The notes below the pieces were generated by a model. The model was not told the DNA's origin, searched no databases, and was given only the letters and a program-made list of their open reading frames with translations. Below, piece by piece: positions 17,428 to 26,407 of a stretch of 64,000 bases of DNA (positions are counted from its first letter, which is position 1; every line of letters begins with the position of its first letter). The stretch is from an uncultured Lachnospiraceae bacterium (lineage in GTDB: Bacteria; Bacillota; Clostridia; Lachnospirales; Lachnospiraceae), in the NCBI GenBank assembly GCA_910589105.1, contig CAJUST010000006.1, positions 1 through 64,000 on the forward strand, in the 5' to 3' direction. The position numbers and the translations under genes were made by a program.

Positions 17428-19302
17428 ATGGATATTTTTATGGATTCCTATTTGAGGGCGAATTTAATTGCATGGCTTCCCATAAAAAAGACGGACAAAG
17501 TGTGTTATATTGGAAAACCGACAGATGTAATTGCGAAAAAACTACAGGAATTGTCGGATTTTACGGAGTGTGTGGCAGGGGTTTGTGAATTGGCGGCGTA
17601 TACAAAGTATGATTATCTGATTCGGCTTGGAAAGGCAAAACAGGAGGAATTGGATGCGTATGCGGCTTGTCTGTCTGTATCGGGAAAGCTGATTCTTGCG
17701 GTGGAAAACGCCTATGGAATGAAGTATCTTGCCGGAGCAAAGGACACGGGGGCGGGGGAATATTTTGGCGCAGTGGAAGCTCTGCCAAGCGCGGCGGGAA
17801 TGACGCTTTTGGAATTAAAAACGCGTTTGGCGAAGGCGGGGTTTCGCTGGCAGACGGCATATTATCCGTTTCCCGATTACTATTTTGCAATGAGCGTTTA
17901 TTCAGACGAATATCTGCCCAAACAAGGGGAGCTTATCGACCAGATTGGAAATTTTGACGCGGAGCGTCTTGTTTTGTTTGAGGAGGGCAAGGCTTTTGAT
18001 GCGGCTGTCGCAAGAGGGAAGTTTGCGGATTTTGCAAATTCCTATTTGATGGCGGCAGGAAAAGACGCTTCGGGGCGGCTGGCAAATGAAGAAGGCGAAT
18101 CGGTTTGTTATGTGAAGTTTTCCAATGACAGGGGGAAAAGGCACAATATCCGCACGCTGGTGACGAAGTCAGAAGATGGGAAACTTCATCTGCTGAAATT
18201 AGCGGATAATTCCAAAGCGGCGCCGCAGATCGAGCGAATTAAGAAAACCAGCAGGACTTTGCGTGAATTATACCGGGGGACGGATTTTTTGGTCAATGGC
18301 TATACGGAGCGGAAAAATGGCATTGAGCTGGAATTTTTAAGAGGGCATACATTAGAAGAAGAACTGGACGCTTTGTTGGAGCAGGGGCAGAAGAAGGCGG
18401 CTTTTGATAAAATGTTGGAAGCGTTTGCGGCGATCCGTTCGATTCGGGATTTGAAAGAATTTGAGATGACGGATGCGTTTGTGGAAGTGTTTGGGCAGCA
18501 GGAGCTTCCAGCAGGGCTGTTGTCGGCTCCGGTGAGCGACATCGATCTGATTATGCCGAATATTTTCATTGGAGAAGATGGCAGTAAGACGATTATAGAC
18601 TATGAATGGTCGTTTCATTTTCCGGTTCCATTAAACTTTACGATTTACCGCGGCATCCATTATTATGCGGATACGACTGCTATGCGAAGGACGTTAGATC
18701 CAGAAGCGTTATATGAAAAAGCGGGGATTTGCAGGCAGGAGCTTACGGCATATGCGGCAATGGAAGAAGCGTTTCAGGCATATGTCCTTTTGGGACATAC
18801 GCCGATGCGGCAGTTGTATCGGGAGTGTGGAAAGCCGGCGTATCATATAAGCAGTGTGCTCCATGTAGTAGACGAATTGGAGAGAAGGCGGGCGCTGCAG
18901 ATTTATTTTGACCGGGGAAATGGGTTTTGTGAAGCGGATACGGTGACGTATCACAGCAAAGCGCTTGACGGCACATATCATCTTCAAATTCCCATAGGCG
19001 AAGATGTGGCGAAGCTTCGGATTGATCCGGGAAGCCAGGCTTGTACGGTGGAAATAGAACGGCTGTCGCTTGGCGGCAAAAGCGGCATAAATTTGGAGTT
19101 TATCAGTAATGGGCATAAAATGGCGGGAACGATGTATCTGTTTGACACAGATGATCCAAATATTCTTTTGACGAAACTTCCGGCAGGGCCTAAGACGCTT
19201 TTCTTGGATATGAGAATTGAATCTATGAGCCTTGCGGCGGCAGAATGGATTGCGCCAAAAATCGATGCAAAGTATAAGCTGAAAAAAATCCTGAAGAAAT
19301 AG
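17428..19302 (+). CDS. Methyltransferase-like plus kinase-like fusion protein, possible chain terminator
   Basis: A 624-residue protein. Residues 1-165 resemble a class I SAM methyltransferase of polysaccharide loci. The SAM loop is degenerate: VCYIGKPTDV stands where a GxGxG glycine-rich loop is expected. A kinase/choline-kinase-like fold follows at about 225-460. It has a candidate ATP Lys in LLKLADN, DIDLIMPN in place of the catalytic loop, and IDYEW in place of DFG. Residues 480-624 are beta-rich. The architecture recalls WbdD, the methyltransferase-kinase that caps E. coli O9a chains for Wzt recognition, although WbdD's coiled-coil ruler is not seen. Placement directly after a Wzt with a C-terminal domain supports a capping role. 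The function is inferred. Confidence 0.7.
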   Translation: MDIFMDSYLRANLIAWLPIKKTDKVCYIGKPTDVIAKKLQELSDFTECVAGVCELAAYTKYDYLIRLGKAKQEELDAYAACLSVSGKLILAVENAYGMKYLAGAKDTGAGEYFGAVEALPSAAGMTLLELKTRLAKAGFRWQTAYYPFPDYYFAMSVYSDEYLPKQGELIDQIGNFDAERLVLFEEGKAFDAAVARGKFADFANSYLMAAGKDASGRLANEEGESVCYVKFSNDRGKRHNIRTLVTKSEDGKLHLLKLADNSKAAPQIERIKKTSRTLRELYRGTDFLVNGYTERKNGIELEFLRGHTLEEELDALLEQGQKKAAFDKMLEAFAAIRSIRDLKEFEMTDAFVEVFGQQELPAGLLSAPVSDIDLIMPNIFIGEDGSKTIIDYEWSFHFPVPLNFTIYRGIHYYADTTAMRRTLDPEALYEKAGICRQELTAYAAMEEAFQAYVLLGHTPMRQLYRECGKPAYHISSVLHVVDELERRRALQIYFDRGNGFCEADTVTYHSKALDGTYHLQIPIGEDVAKLRIDPGSQACTVEIERLSLGGKSGINLEFISNGHKMAGTMYLFDTDDPNILLTKLPAGPKTLFLDMRIESMSLAAAEWIAPKIDAKYKLKKILKK

Positions 19303-19312
19303 AGAGGTTTCT

Positions 19313-20686
19313 ATGAGAATATCATCGTCACTAAAAATCAAGCGTATGATAATGTTCTGGTCGAAAATGCTGATTGTGTTTTTGCAGACGGGGATATACG
19401 GCTGGCTTTGGTTTCACCATTATAAAGATATGATGCCGGTGGAATACTGGAGGCGGGGCAACTGGGTGATTATCGCGTTGTACGCAATGTTTATTATGGT
19501 ATTTTCCAGAGCGTTTGGCGCATTGAAGGTAGGGTATTTGAAGACATTAGACATTATGTATTCCCAGTTTTTGTCAATTATTTGCGTCAATGGCGTGACC
19601 TATCTGCAATTATCGTTAATTAATGGCGATTGGAAATTTTTAGAGAACAGCGAGCCAATGGCCATTCTCTGCGTTTTGGATTTTATGATTGTCCTAGTAT
19701 GGGCAATCTTTATGCGCTGGATTTATACATTTATTTATCCGCCGCATGAGATGCTGTTAATCTATGGAGAGATTAGCCCGGATACCATTATCCAGAAATT
19801 AGAATCCAGAAAAGATAAATATCATGTCAAAGATAAAGTGGCGCTTAGCGCCGGAATGGATTCGATTTATGAAAGAATTTTAAAATATGATGCAATCTTA
19901 ATTGGGGACATTCCTGTACAGGATCGCAATCAGTTTATCAAGTATTGTTTTGAGCAGGATATCCGCTGTTACGGGATACCGAAAATATCGGATATTATGA
20001 TACGAAATTCAGAAAGCATCGATTTATTTGATTCTCCGCTTCTTTTGTTCCGCAATAACGGTTTGACCTACCGCCAAATGTTTGTAAAGCGTGGAATGGA
20101 TCTTGTGATTTCATGTATAGGGATTATTCTGGCTTCTCCGATTATGCTTTTGATTGCGGCGTGTATCAAACTATATGACAATGGCCCTGTATTCTACCGT
20201 CAGAAGCGTTTGACAAAAGACAGCAAAGAGTTTGACATTTTAAAATTCAGAAGTATGATAGTCAATTCAGAAAAGCATGGCGCGCGTCTTGCAAAGAAGC
20301 ATGACAGCAGGATTACTCCGGTTGGCAGAGTGATTCGGAGGACGCATTTTGATGAATTGCCGCAGTTATTCAATATTTTAAAGGGAGACATGGCATTTGT
20401 AGGGCCAAGGCCGGAGAGAAAGGAAATCACGGAAGAATATTCGAATGAGATTCCTGAGTTTTCATACCGTTTAAAAGTGAAAGCGGGTCTTACCGGATAC
20501 GCGCAGGTATATGGGCAGTATAATACGCTTCCCTATGATAAGCTGAAGCTGGATTTAAGCTATATTACAAATTATTCGGTCTGGCTGGACATTAAACTGA
20601 TTATTTTAACTGTAAAGATTTTATTTCAGAAAGAAAAGTCAGAAGGGGTAAAGGATTCGCAGAAAACTGCGCTGAAAAGCAAATAG
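19313..20686 (+). CDS. Polyprenyl-phosphate sugar-1-phosphate transferase (WbaP/EpsL type), initiating enzyme 1
   Basis: Membrane enzyme that starts a glycan by moving a sugar-1-phosphate from a nucleotide sugar to polyprenyl phosphate. Of 457 residues, the N-terminal half has four helices and a nucleotide-binding-like domain. The C-terminal catalytic domain begins at KRGMDL (about 261) with a re-entrant hydrophobic segment. The catalytic Asp-Glu pair is D347-E348 in FDELPQ, followed by VGPRPER. A GAGAGG site precedes the ATG. A second, shorter initiating enzyme occurs at 37329, so two glycans are probably started in this locus. Confidence 0.93.
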   Translation: MRISSSLKIKRMIMFWSKMLIVFLQTGIYGWLWFHHYKDMMPVEYWRRGNWVIIALYAMFIMVFSRAFGALKVGYLKTLDIMYSQFLSIICVNGVTYLQLSLINGDWKFLENSEPMAILCVLDFMIVLVWAIFMRWIYTFIYPPHEMLLIYGEISPDTIIQKLESRKDKYHVKDKVALSAGMDSIYERILKYDAILIGDIPVQDRNQFIKYCFEQDIRCYGIPKISDIMIRNSESIDLFDSPLLLFRNNGLTYRQMFVKRGMDLVISCIGIILASPIMLLIAACIKLYDNGPVFYRQKRLTKDSKEFDILKFRSMIVNSEKHGARLAKKHDSRITPVGRVIRRTHFDELPQLFNILKGDMAFVGPRPERKEITEEYSNEIPEFSYRLKVKAGLTGYAQVYGQYNTLPYDKLKLDLSYITNYSVWLDIKLIILTVKILFQKEKSEGVKDSQKTALKSK

Positions 20687-20699
20687 AGGAGAGTGGCCT

Positions 20700-21446
20700 A
20701 TGATTTCTGTAATTATTCCGTCTTATAATTCGGCGCAATATGTCGGGCAGGCAGTGAAATCCGCCCTGAACCAGACAATCCAAGAAGAAGTGGAAGTGAT
20801 TGTCATTGATGATGCTTCGGGCGACCATACGCAGGAGGCTGTCAAAGAAATATCGGCAACTATGGCAAAGAGAAGCCTTATCTATTGCCGCAATGAAAAG
20901 AATTTAGGCGTAGCGGAGACGAGGAATAAAGGAATCCGCATGGCGAAGGGGGAATATATCGCATTTTTGGATGCGGACGACTGGTGGGATTTAGAGAAAC
21001 TAGACATGCAGGCCGATCTGATAAAAAAAAGGGATTGTCCGTTCGTCTTTTCGGGGAGAGAGCTCATGGATGCAAATGGAGAACCCACCGGAAAAATAAT
21101 AGACGTCCCGAACAGCGCATCTTATAAAACACTGCTTTTGACAAATTGTGTGCCGTGTTCTTCTGTCTTAATGAAAACGTCAGTTGCAAGGGAATTTTAT
21201 ATGAGCCATGATGAACTGCATGAAGATTATATTATGTGGCTTCGCGTTTTAAAGAAGTACGGCGAGGCGTTTGCCGTGAAAAAGCCGCTGTTAAAATCTA
21301 GGCTGTCGGAAGGCGGGAAATCGAGAAACAAACTGGAATCCGCTAAAATGCACTATAAAGTGTATCGGCTAATGGGAATACCGGCATGGAAATCCATTTG
21401 GTTTTTTTTGTGTTACGCAGTGAATGGGGTGAGGAAATATTATTAA
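20700..21446 (+). CDS. GT2 glycosyltransferase
   Basis: A 248-residue GT-A enzyme with IIPSYNSAQYV at the N-terminus, IDDASGDHT, and AFLDADDWW in the metal-binding loop. HEDYIMWLRVLK at about residue 176 fits the catalytic-base region of capsular GT2 enzymes. It has GAGGAGAG upstream and lies 13 bases after the initiating transferase. Donor and acceptor are unknown. Confidence 0.87.
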   Translation: MISVIIPSYNSAQYVGQAVKSALNQTIQEEVEVIVIDDASGDHTQEAVKEISATMAKRSLIYCRNEKNLGVAETRNKGIRMAKGEYIAFLDADDWWDLEKLDMQADLIKKRDCPFVFSGRELMDANGEPTGKIIDVPNSASYKTLLLTNCVPCSSVLMKTSVAREFYMSHDELHEDYIMWLRVLKKYGEAFAVKKPLLKSRLSEGGKSRNKLESAKMHYKVYRLMGIPAWKSIWFFLCYAVNGVRKYY

Positions 21447-21468
21447 GCAGAGGGAAACAAAAAACGGA

Positions 21469-22569
21469 ATGCGGATACTTCAAGTGGGATTGTCCTATAA
21501 CGCGGGAGGCGTGGAAAGTTTTGTCATGAATTATTACAGATATTTGGTGAAAAAAGGCATCCAATTTGACTTTATCTGTATGTATGGGACGCTTGCCTAT
21601 CAGGAAGAAATCAAAGCGTTAGGCGGAAAAATCTACTATATCACCAATGTGAAAAAAAATCCGGCAAAATTTAGGAGAGAGTATGTAAAAATTTTAGAAA
21701 CGGGTTTGTATCAGACGGTTTATGTCAATATGCTTTCAGCCGCCAATATTGAGCCGTTAAAAATTGCGCATAAAAAAGGCATACAAAGAATTATTGCGCA
21801 TTCCCATAACACAAGCGCGCCCGGCTGCCTGCGGAATTATCTTCATAAAAAAAATCTCCCGTCAGTTTTAAAATATGCAACAGATTACTGGGCGTGTGGG
21901 AAAGAAGCCGCAGAATGGCTGTTTGGCAAAGCTTATGCAAAACAAGCGTTTATCATTCAAAATGCAATAGAAGTGGAGCGCTATTTATTTAAGGAAGACG
22001 CGCGGCAGGCGATGCGAAAGGAATTGGGGATCTCTGAGGGTACGTTGGCATTGGGACATATTGGGCGTATGGAAGAACAGAAAAACCATACATTTTTATT
22101 AGAGATATTTCATGCGGTTTTGCTGGAACAAAAGGACGCCGTTTTGCTGCTTGCAGGGGACGGGAAGCTTAAAGCAAAGCTGAAGGAACAGGCGCGCCAG
22201 TTAGGAATAGAAAGACAGACGATGTTTTTAGGGCAAAGGGACGATGTACATTTACTGTTGTCCGCTATGGATCTATTTGTGTTCCCTTCTCTTTATGAAG
22301 GATTAAGCGTGACGGCAGTTGAAGCGCAGTGCGCAGGTTTGCCTTGCATAGTCTCCAAAGGCCTGACGGCTGACACAGCGATTTTGGAACCGTTTTTGCG
22401 GCTTTCGTTGGAGAAAACGCCGCAAGAGTGGGCAAAAGCCATACTTATGGCAGAAAAAAATTTGCATAATGTTCCTGATAATGATAAAATACGGAAAAGA
22501 ATGGTAGAAAAAGGTTTTGATATTCAAACGGAAGCAGAGAAGGTTTATCGGCTGCTTTGTGAAATATGA
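21469..22569 (+). CDS. GT4 glycosyltransferase
   Basis: A 366-residue GT-B retaining enzyme. YNAGGVESFVMNYY at the N-terminus is the acceptor-binding loop, and the C-terminal donor domain carries FPSLYEGLSVTAVEAQ with the nucleotide-binding Glu pair. The length is typical. The ribosome site AGAGGG is about 13 bases from the ATG, slightly long. It is followed after 10 bases by the Stealth gene. The sugar is unknown; this subfamily is frequent in capsule and exopolysaccharide loci. Confidence 0.87.
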   Translation: MRILQVGLSYNAGGVESFVMNYYRYLVKKGIQFDFICMYGTLAYQEEIKALGGKIYYITNVKKNPAKFRREYVKILETGLYQTVYVNMLSAANIEPLKIAHKKGIQRIIAHSHNTSAPGCLRNYLHKKNLPSVLKYATDYWACGKEAAEWLFGKAYAKQAFIIQNAIEVERYLFKEDARQAMRKELGISEGTLALGHIGRMEEQKNHTFLLEIFHAVLLEQKDAVLLLAGDGKLKAKLKEQARQLGIERQTMFLGQRDDVHLLLSAMDLFVFPSLYEGLSVTAVEAQCAGLPCIVSKGLTADTAILEPFLRLSLEKTPQEWAKAILMAEKNLHNVPDNDKIRKRMVEKGFDIQTEAEKVYRLLCEI

Positions 22570-22579
22570 GGACGCCGCT

Positions 22580-23587
22580 ATGGAACAGAACATTGATTTT
22601 GTCATTCCTTGGGTAGACGGAGGAGACGAAAACTGGATAAAAGAAAAAAAACTTTATCTGCCAAAGGAGGGCAGGCAGACAGACGGCAGTGAACACAGGT
22701 ATCGGGATTGGGAGAATTTAAGATACTGGTTCCGCGCCGTGGAACGCTATGCGCCATGGGTGAACCGCATTTATTTTGTCACATGGGGACATGCGCCAGA
22801 ATGGTTAAATACAAGCCATCAAAAACTTGTTTTGGTAAATCACAGGGATTATATTCCGAAACAGTATTTGCCTACATTCAGCTCACATCCGATTGAATTG
22901 AATTTTCACCGGATTAAGGGGCTGTCAGAGCAGTTTGTCTATTTTAATGACGATATGTTTTTAACAAAACCTGTAAAGCCGGAAGACTTTTTTGTAAATG
23001 GCCTGCCAAAAGACTGCTGTATAGAAAGCGCTGTTATGCAGGATGACTATGAAAATCCTTTTGCGCATATCTTATTAAATTCGTGCGCATTGGTGAACAT
23101 GAATTACAAGAAACGCGACGTGATAAAAAAACACTGGAAGAAGTGGTTTTCTTTCTCATATGGGCTGTCGGCTTTTCGCAATCTGCTGATGTATCCCTAT
23201 GGGCAGTTTTCATCGTTCAAATTTTTTCATATCCCAAGCGCATTTTTAAAAAGCAGTTATCAGGCTGTATGGGAGTTAGAGCCTCAGATCTTAGACGCCG
23301 TATGCCGCAACAAATTCCGAAGCTCTTTTGACGTGAATCAGTATGTCATCAAATACTATCAGTTTGTGACTGGGACGTTTACGCCCCAAAGCCCCAAAAT
23401 CGGAAAATTTTTTATTCCAGGAAGGGATAAAGAAGCAGAAATTTTAAATGCAATCCGCCGTCAGAGCTATCAGATGATTTGCATTAACGATGATGGAAGG
23501 GAAGAAAATTTTGAGGAAATCAAAACAAAAGTAATCGACAGTTTTCAAGCGGCGCTGCCGGAGAAATCAAGTTTTGAAAGAGGTTAA
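22580..23587 (+). CDS. Stealth-family sugar-1-phosphate transferase
   Basis: A 335-residue cytoplasmic protein with the conserved Stealth regions: IDFVIPWVDG at 5-14, LRYWFRAVE, the IYFVTWGHAPEWL block, and FVYFNDDMFL. Known members transfer hexose-1-phosphate groups in capsule synthesis and make phosphodiester-linked chains. I chose the ATG at 22580 because the Stealth motif begins five residues later and it follows the previous stop by 10 bases. With TagF- and TagD-type genes nearby, the polymer probably contains phosphodiester bonds. Confidence 0.92.
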   Translation: MEQNIDFVIPWVDGGDENWIKEKKLYLPKEGRQTDGSEHRYRDWENLRYWFRAVERYAPWVNRIYFVTWGHAPEWLNTSHQKLVLVNHRDYIPKQYLPTFSSHPIELNFHRIKGLSEQFVYFNDDMFLTKPVKPEDFFVNGLPKDCCIESAVMQDDYENPFAHILLNSCALVNMNYKKRDVIKKHWKKWFSFSYGLSAFRNLLMYPYGQFSSFKFFHIPSAFLKSSYQAVWELEPQILDAVCRNKFRSSFDVNQYVIKYYQFVTGTFTPQSPKIGKFFIPGRDKEAEILNAIRRQSYQMICINDDGREENFEEIKTKVIDSFQAALPEKSSFERG

Positions 23588-23589
23588 AC

Positions 23590-24372
23590 ATGAAGAAATT
23601 TATTCAGGATGTACAGAAGTTTTATAAATACGCGATTTATTCATCAAAAGCAGAATTGAAATCAGAAATTGCCAATTCACATTTAAGCTGGCTGTGGTGG
23701 ATTTTAGATCCGCTTTTGTTTATGTTGGTCTACGCATTTATTTCCGTTATCGTGTTCAAAGCGTCTGAAAAGTATTTTATGGCGTTTGTTTTTATCGGTT
23801 TGTCGTTATGGGATTTCTTTAATAAAACGGTAAAGCAGAGCGTAAAAATTGTCTCACATAACAGCCAAGTTGTTTCAAAAGTTTACCTGCCAAAGTATAT
23901 TTTTGTATTTGTGAAAATGGGAAATAACGGATTTAAAATGACAGTGTCCTTTTCACTTGTCGTTTGCATGATGATATTATATAAAGTGCCGATCAATTTG
24001 AATATATTGTATGTAATTCCGCTTCTGCTTACTATGTTTTTGCTGACTTTTGGAGTAAGTGTGATTTTAGCGCATTTTGGCGTATTTGTGGAAGATTTGT
24101 CAAATGTGGTTACCGTGTTATTGCGTTTGACCTTTTATCTGTCCGGTATCTTCTATTCAATTTCAAATCGTGTGAAAGGGCCTTATGGGGATCTGTTATT
24201 AAAATTTAACCCGATGGCGCTTTTAATCAATGATATGCGCAATGCTTTGATATATGCAAGCCCAATTCATAGAAAAGCGGTTCTGGCATGGTTTTTGGTG
24301 AGCTGTCTTTTGTCTTTTATTGGCGTAAAATTGATATACAAATACGAAAATAGTTATGTGAAGGTGATTTAA
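23590..24372 (+). CDS. ABC-2 permease (TagG-like), exporter 2
   Basis: A 260-residue integral membrane protein with six helices. It has an N-terminal basic segment and LSWLWWILDPLLFMLVY near residue 35, matching the TagG/Wzm permease start. It follows the Stealth gene by two bases, and its stop overlaps the ATPase start (TAATG). Together with the next gene it would export a teichoic-type or capsule polymer. It differs clearly from the permeases at 15297 and 41015. Confidence 0.93.
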   Translation: MKKFIQDVQKFYKYAIYSSKAELKSEIANSHLSWLWWILDPLLFMLVYAFISVIVFKASEKYFMAFVFIGLSLWDFFNKTVKQSVKIVSHNSQVVSKVYLPKYIFVFVKMGNNGFKMTVSFSLVVCMMILYKVPINLNILYVIPLLLTMFLLTFGVSVILAHFGVFVEDLSNVVTVLLRLTFYLSGIFYSISNRVKGPYGDLLLKFNPMALLINDMRNALIYASPIHRKAVLAWFLVSCLLSFIGVKLIYKYENSYVKVI

Positions 24373-25103
24373 TGAGTGATAAATTAGCGATTGAAGTGAA
24401 AGATTTAAAAATCAGATACCGTACCTTGAATAAAGTTTCCATAAAAAAAAGCATATTTCAATTAAAAAAATCTAACGTAGAAATTTTTGAAGCTGTCAGA
24501 GGGGTCAGTTTTAATGTGAACGAAGGGGAAATTGTAGGGATCACAGGCAAGAACGGAAGCGGGAAATCCACCATGCTGCGCGCGATTGCAGGCATTTTTT
24601 CGGCAGATGAGGGCAGCATCGATTTGCATGGTCATACAGTTTCTTTGCTTGCCATCGGCGTTGGGTTCCAGAAAAAACTGACAGGGCGTGAAAATATTTA
24701 TTTAGCGGGGATGCTGCTTGGGTTTTCGGAACGTGAAATAAATAAACATATGAAAGAAATCATAAAATTTTCAGAACTTGGGGATTTTATAGATAAGCCT
24801 GTGAAAACTTATTCCAGCGGCATGTACAGCAAGCTTGCTTTTTCAATTACCGTTATTTTAGAAACTGAGATTATGCTTGTAGATGAAGTGCTAAGCGTAG
24901 GGGACACAAAATTTAAAAGAAAAAGTTATAAAAAAATGAAAGAGCTGATTAAGAAAGACAACCGTACCGTTATCATTGTCTCGCATAATCTGGACACATT
25001 GAAAAAGCTATGTGACCGTGTGATTTGGCTCCATGACGGGAAAGTGAGAATGGACGGCGCGGCAGACGAGGTGCTTCCGGTGTATGATGAGTTTATGTCT
25101 TAA
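24372..25103 (+). CDS. ABC ATPase (TagH-like, no glycan-binding extension), exporter 2
   Basis: A 243-residue ATPase with Walker A GKNGSGKST at 59-67, a YSSGM signature loop, Walker B IMLVDEVLS, and a late SHN switch. The protein ends shortly after the ATPase domain, so it lacks the C-terminal extension found in the ATPases of exporters 1 and 3. Export here should therefore not depend on a chain-end tag. It overlaps the permease by one base. Confidence 0.94.
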   Translation: MSDKLAIEVKDLKIRYRTLNKVSIKKSIFQLKKSNVEIFEAVRGVSFNVNEGEIVGITGKNGSGKSTMLRAIAGIFSADEGSIDLHGHTVSLLAIGVGFQKKLTGRENIYLAGMLLGFSEREINKHMKEIIKFSELGDFIDKPVKTYSSGMYSKLAFSITVILETEIMLVDEVLSVGDTKFKRKSYKKMKELIKKDNRTVIIVSHNLDTLKKLCDRVIWLHDGKVRMDGAADEVLPVYDEFMS

Positions 25104-25118
25104 TTATGGAGGAAAATC

Positions 25119-26393
25119 ATGGGACAAAAGGCTAAAAAAGGATTAAAGAAGTTCCGTCATTTAGTCCAAACCAAGGGTTTTATAAAAGCGGTTCAAATTT
25201 TAGGCGCAAAAGAGCTTTATAATGCGACGAAAAAGAAACAGATCGCGGATTGGAAAGCAAACAGGCCGGACATTTCGCCGGGTCGGATTGTGTTTTACAG
25301 CAGCGTGGATTATTCTGACAATGCGCGTGTGTTGTCGGATTATCTGGTAAACCATGGCTATTTAAAAGATCACGAAATTATATGGCTTGTCAGCGAGCCG
25401 GAAAAGTTCAAAAAGTATGAGCGGCCGAATTTGAAATTTATCCGTGAAAAATACAAATATGCCGGACGGCGCACGCCGGAAACGTTTTATGCTGTCTTAA
25501 CGGCGGAAAAAATATTTTTCACCCATTCCATGAGGTGGGTGAAGGACGAAGACAGAAGGAGTGGGCAGCAGTTTATCAATTTATGGCATGGATGCGGTTA
25601 TAAATCCGCGAAAGGAAAAAGTGAAAACATTCATTTTGATGCGGTTCTTGTACCGGGAGAAGTGTTCGTAGACACGAAGGCAGACTTTTTCCAATGTGAC
25701 AGAGAAAAAGCGCTTCCGCTTGGATACCCAAGGTATGATTTGATGCTAGCAAATTCTCCAAAAGGGAAAGAATATATCGATGCGTTTCGTAAGATAAACG
25801 GCGTTTCTTCAAAAGTTGTGTTTTGGATGCCGACGTACCGTATGTCGGATAATATGGCGTTAAGCGAACAGACATTGAGCAGTGAGCTGAATCTTCCGGT
25901 GATTGAAAATACCAGTGATTTGTCTGAGTTAAACGAAGCCCTAAAAAAGAGCCAAGTTATTTTAATTTTGAAAAGACATCATTTACAGTCTTCTTATTCA
26001 ATGAAAGAAGAACTGTCCAATATAAAATACATGGATGACGAAGATTTAGAACGGGCGGACGTCCAATTATACGAGGCGCTTCCGTTTGTGGATGCGCTGA
26101 TAACGGATTATTCTTCTGTTGCGATTGATTTTCTTTTAGTGGACAAACCGATAGCGTTTACGCTGGACGATTATGAGAAGTACAAAGAGTCAAGGGGCTT
26201 TGTATTTGACGATCCATTAGAATATATGCCGGGAATGCGCGTCTATAATAAGAAGCAATTTTTTTCTTTTATAGAGACGATAGGCGGCGGGCAGGATCAT
26301 TGGCAAAAAGAGCGGGCGGCAGTTCTCCAAAAAACCCATAACACGCCAAAGACAAGCTATTGTGAACGGATAGCGGAATATTTTCACATATAA
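25119..26393 (+). CDS. CDP-glycerol glycerophosphotransferase family protein (TagF/TagB-like)
   Basis: A 424-residue peripheral membrane enzyme that should transfer glycerol-phosphate (or a similar polyol-phosphate) from a CDP donor. The N-terminal 50 residues are basic and amphipathic. The catalytic-type His is H157 in LWHGCG, and a second conserved His region is KRHH at 285-288. The donor site LITDYSSVAIDFL is intact. A GGAGG site precedes the ATG. TagD, which makes CDP-glycerol, lies two genes downstream. It could be a primase or a polymerase; sequence alone does not decide. Confidence 0.92.
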   Translation: MGQKAKKGLKKFRHLVQTKGFIKAVQILGAKELYNATKKKQIADWKANRPDISPGRIVFYSSVDYSDNARVLSDYLVNHGYLKDHEIIWLVSEPEKFKKYERPNLKFIREKYKYAGRRTPETFYAVLTAEKIFFTHSMRWVKDEDRRSGQQFINLWHGCGYKSAKGKSENIHFDAVLVPGEVFVDTKADFFQCDREKALPLGYPRYDLMLANSPKGKEYIDAFRKINGVSSKVVFWMPTYRMSDNMALSEQTLSSELNLPVIENTSDLSELNEALKKSQVILILKRHHLQSSYSMKEELSNIKYMDDEDLERADVQLYEALPFVDALITDYSSVAIDFLLVDKPIAFTLDDYEKYKESRGFVFDDPLEYMPGMRVYNKKQFFSFIETIGGGQDHWQKERAAVLQKTHNTPKTSYCERIAEYFHI

Positions 26394-26407
26394 GAAGGAG
26401 TTTTCCC

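Noticed and set aside
18709..19341. 210-codon minus-strand frame over the methyltransferase/kinase-like gene
   Set aside because: Antisense to an in-frame plus-strand gene with normal spacing to both neighbours. The product is Arg/His/Phe-rich, as expected from reverse reading, and there is no start signal.
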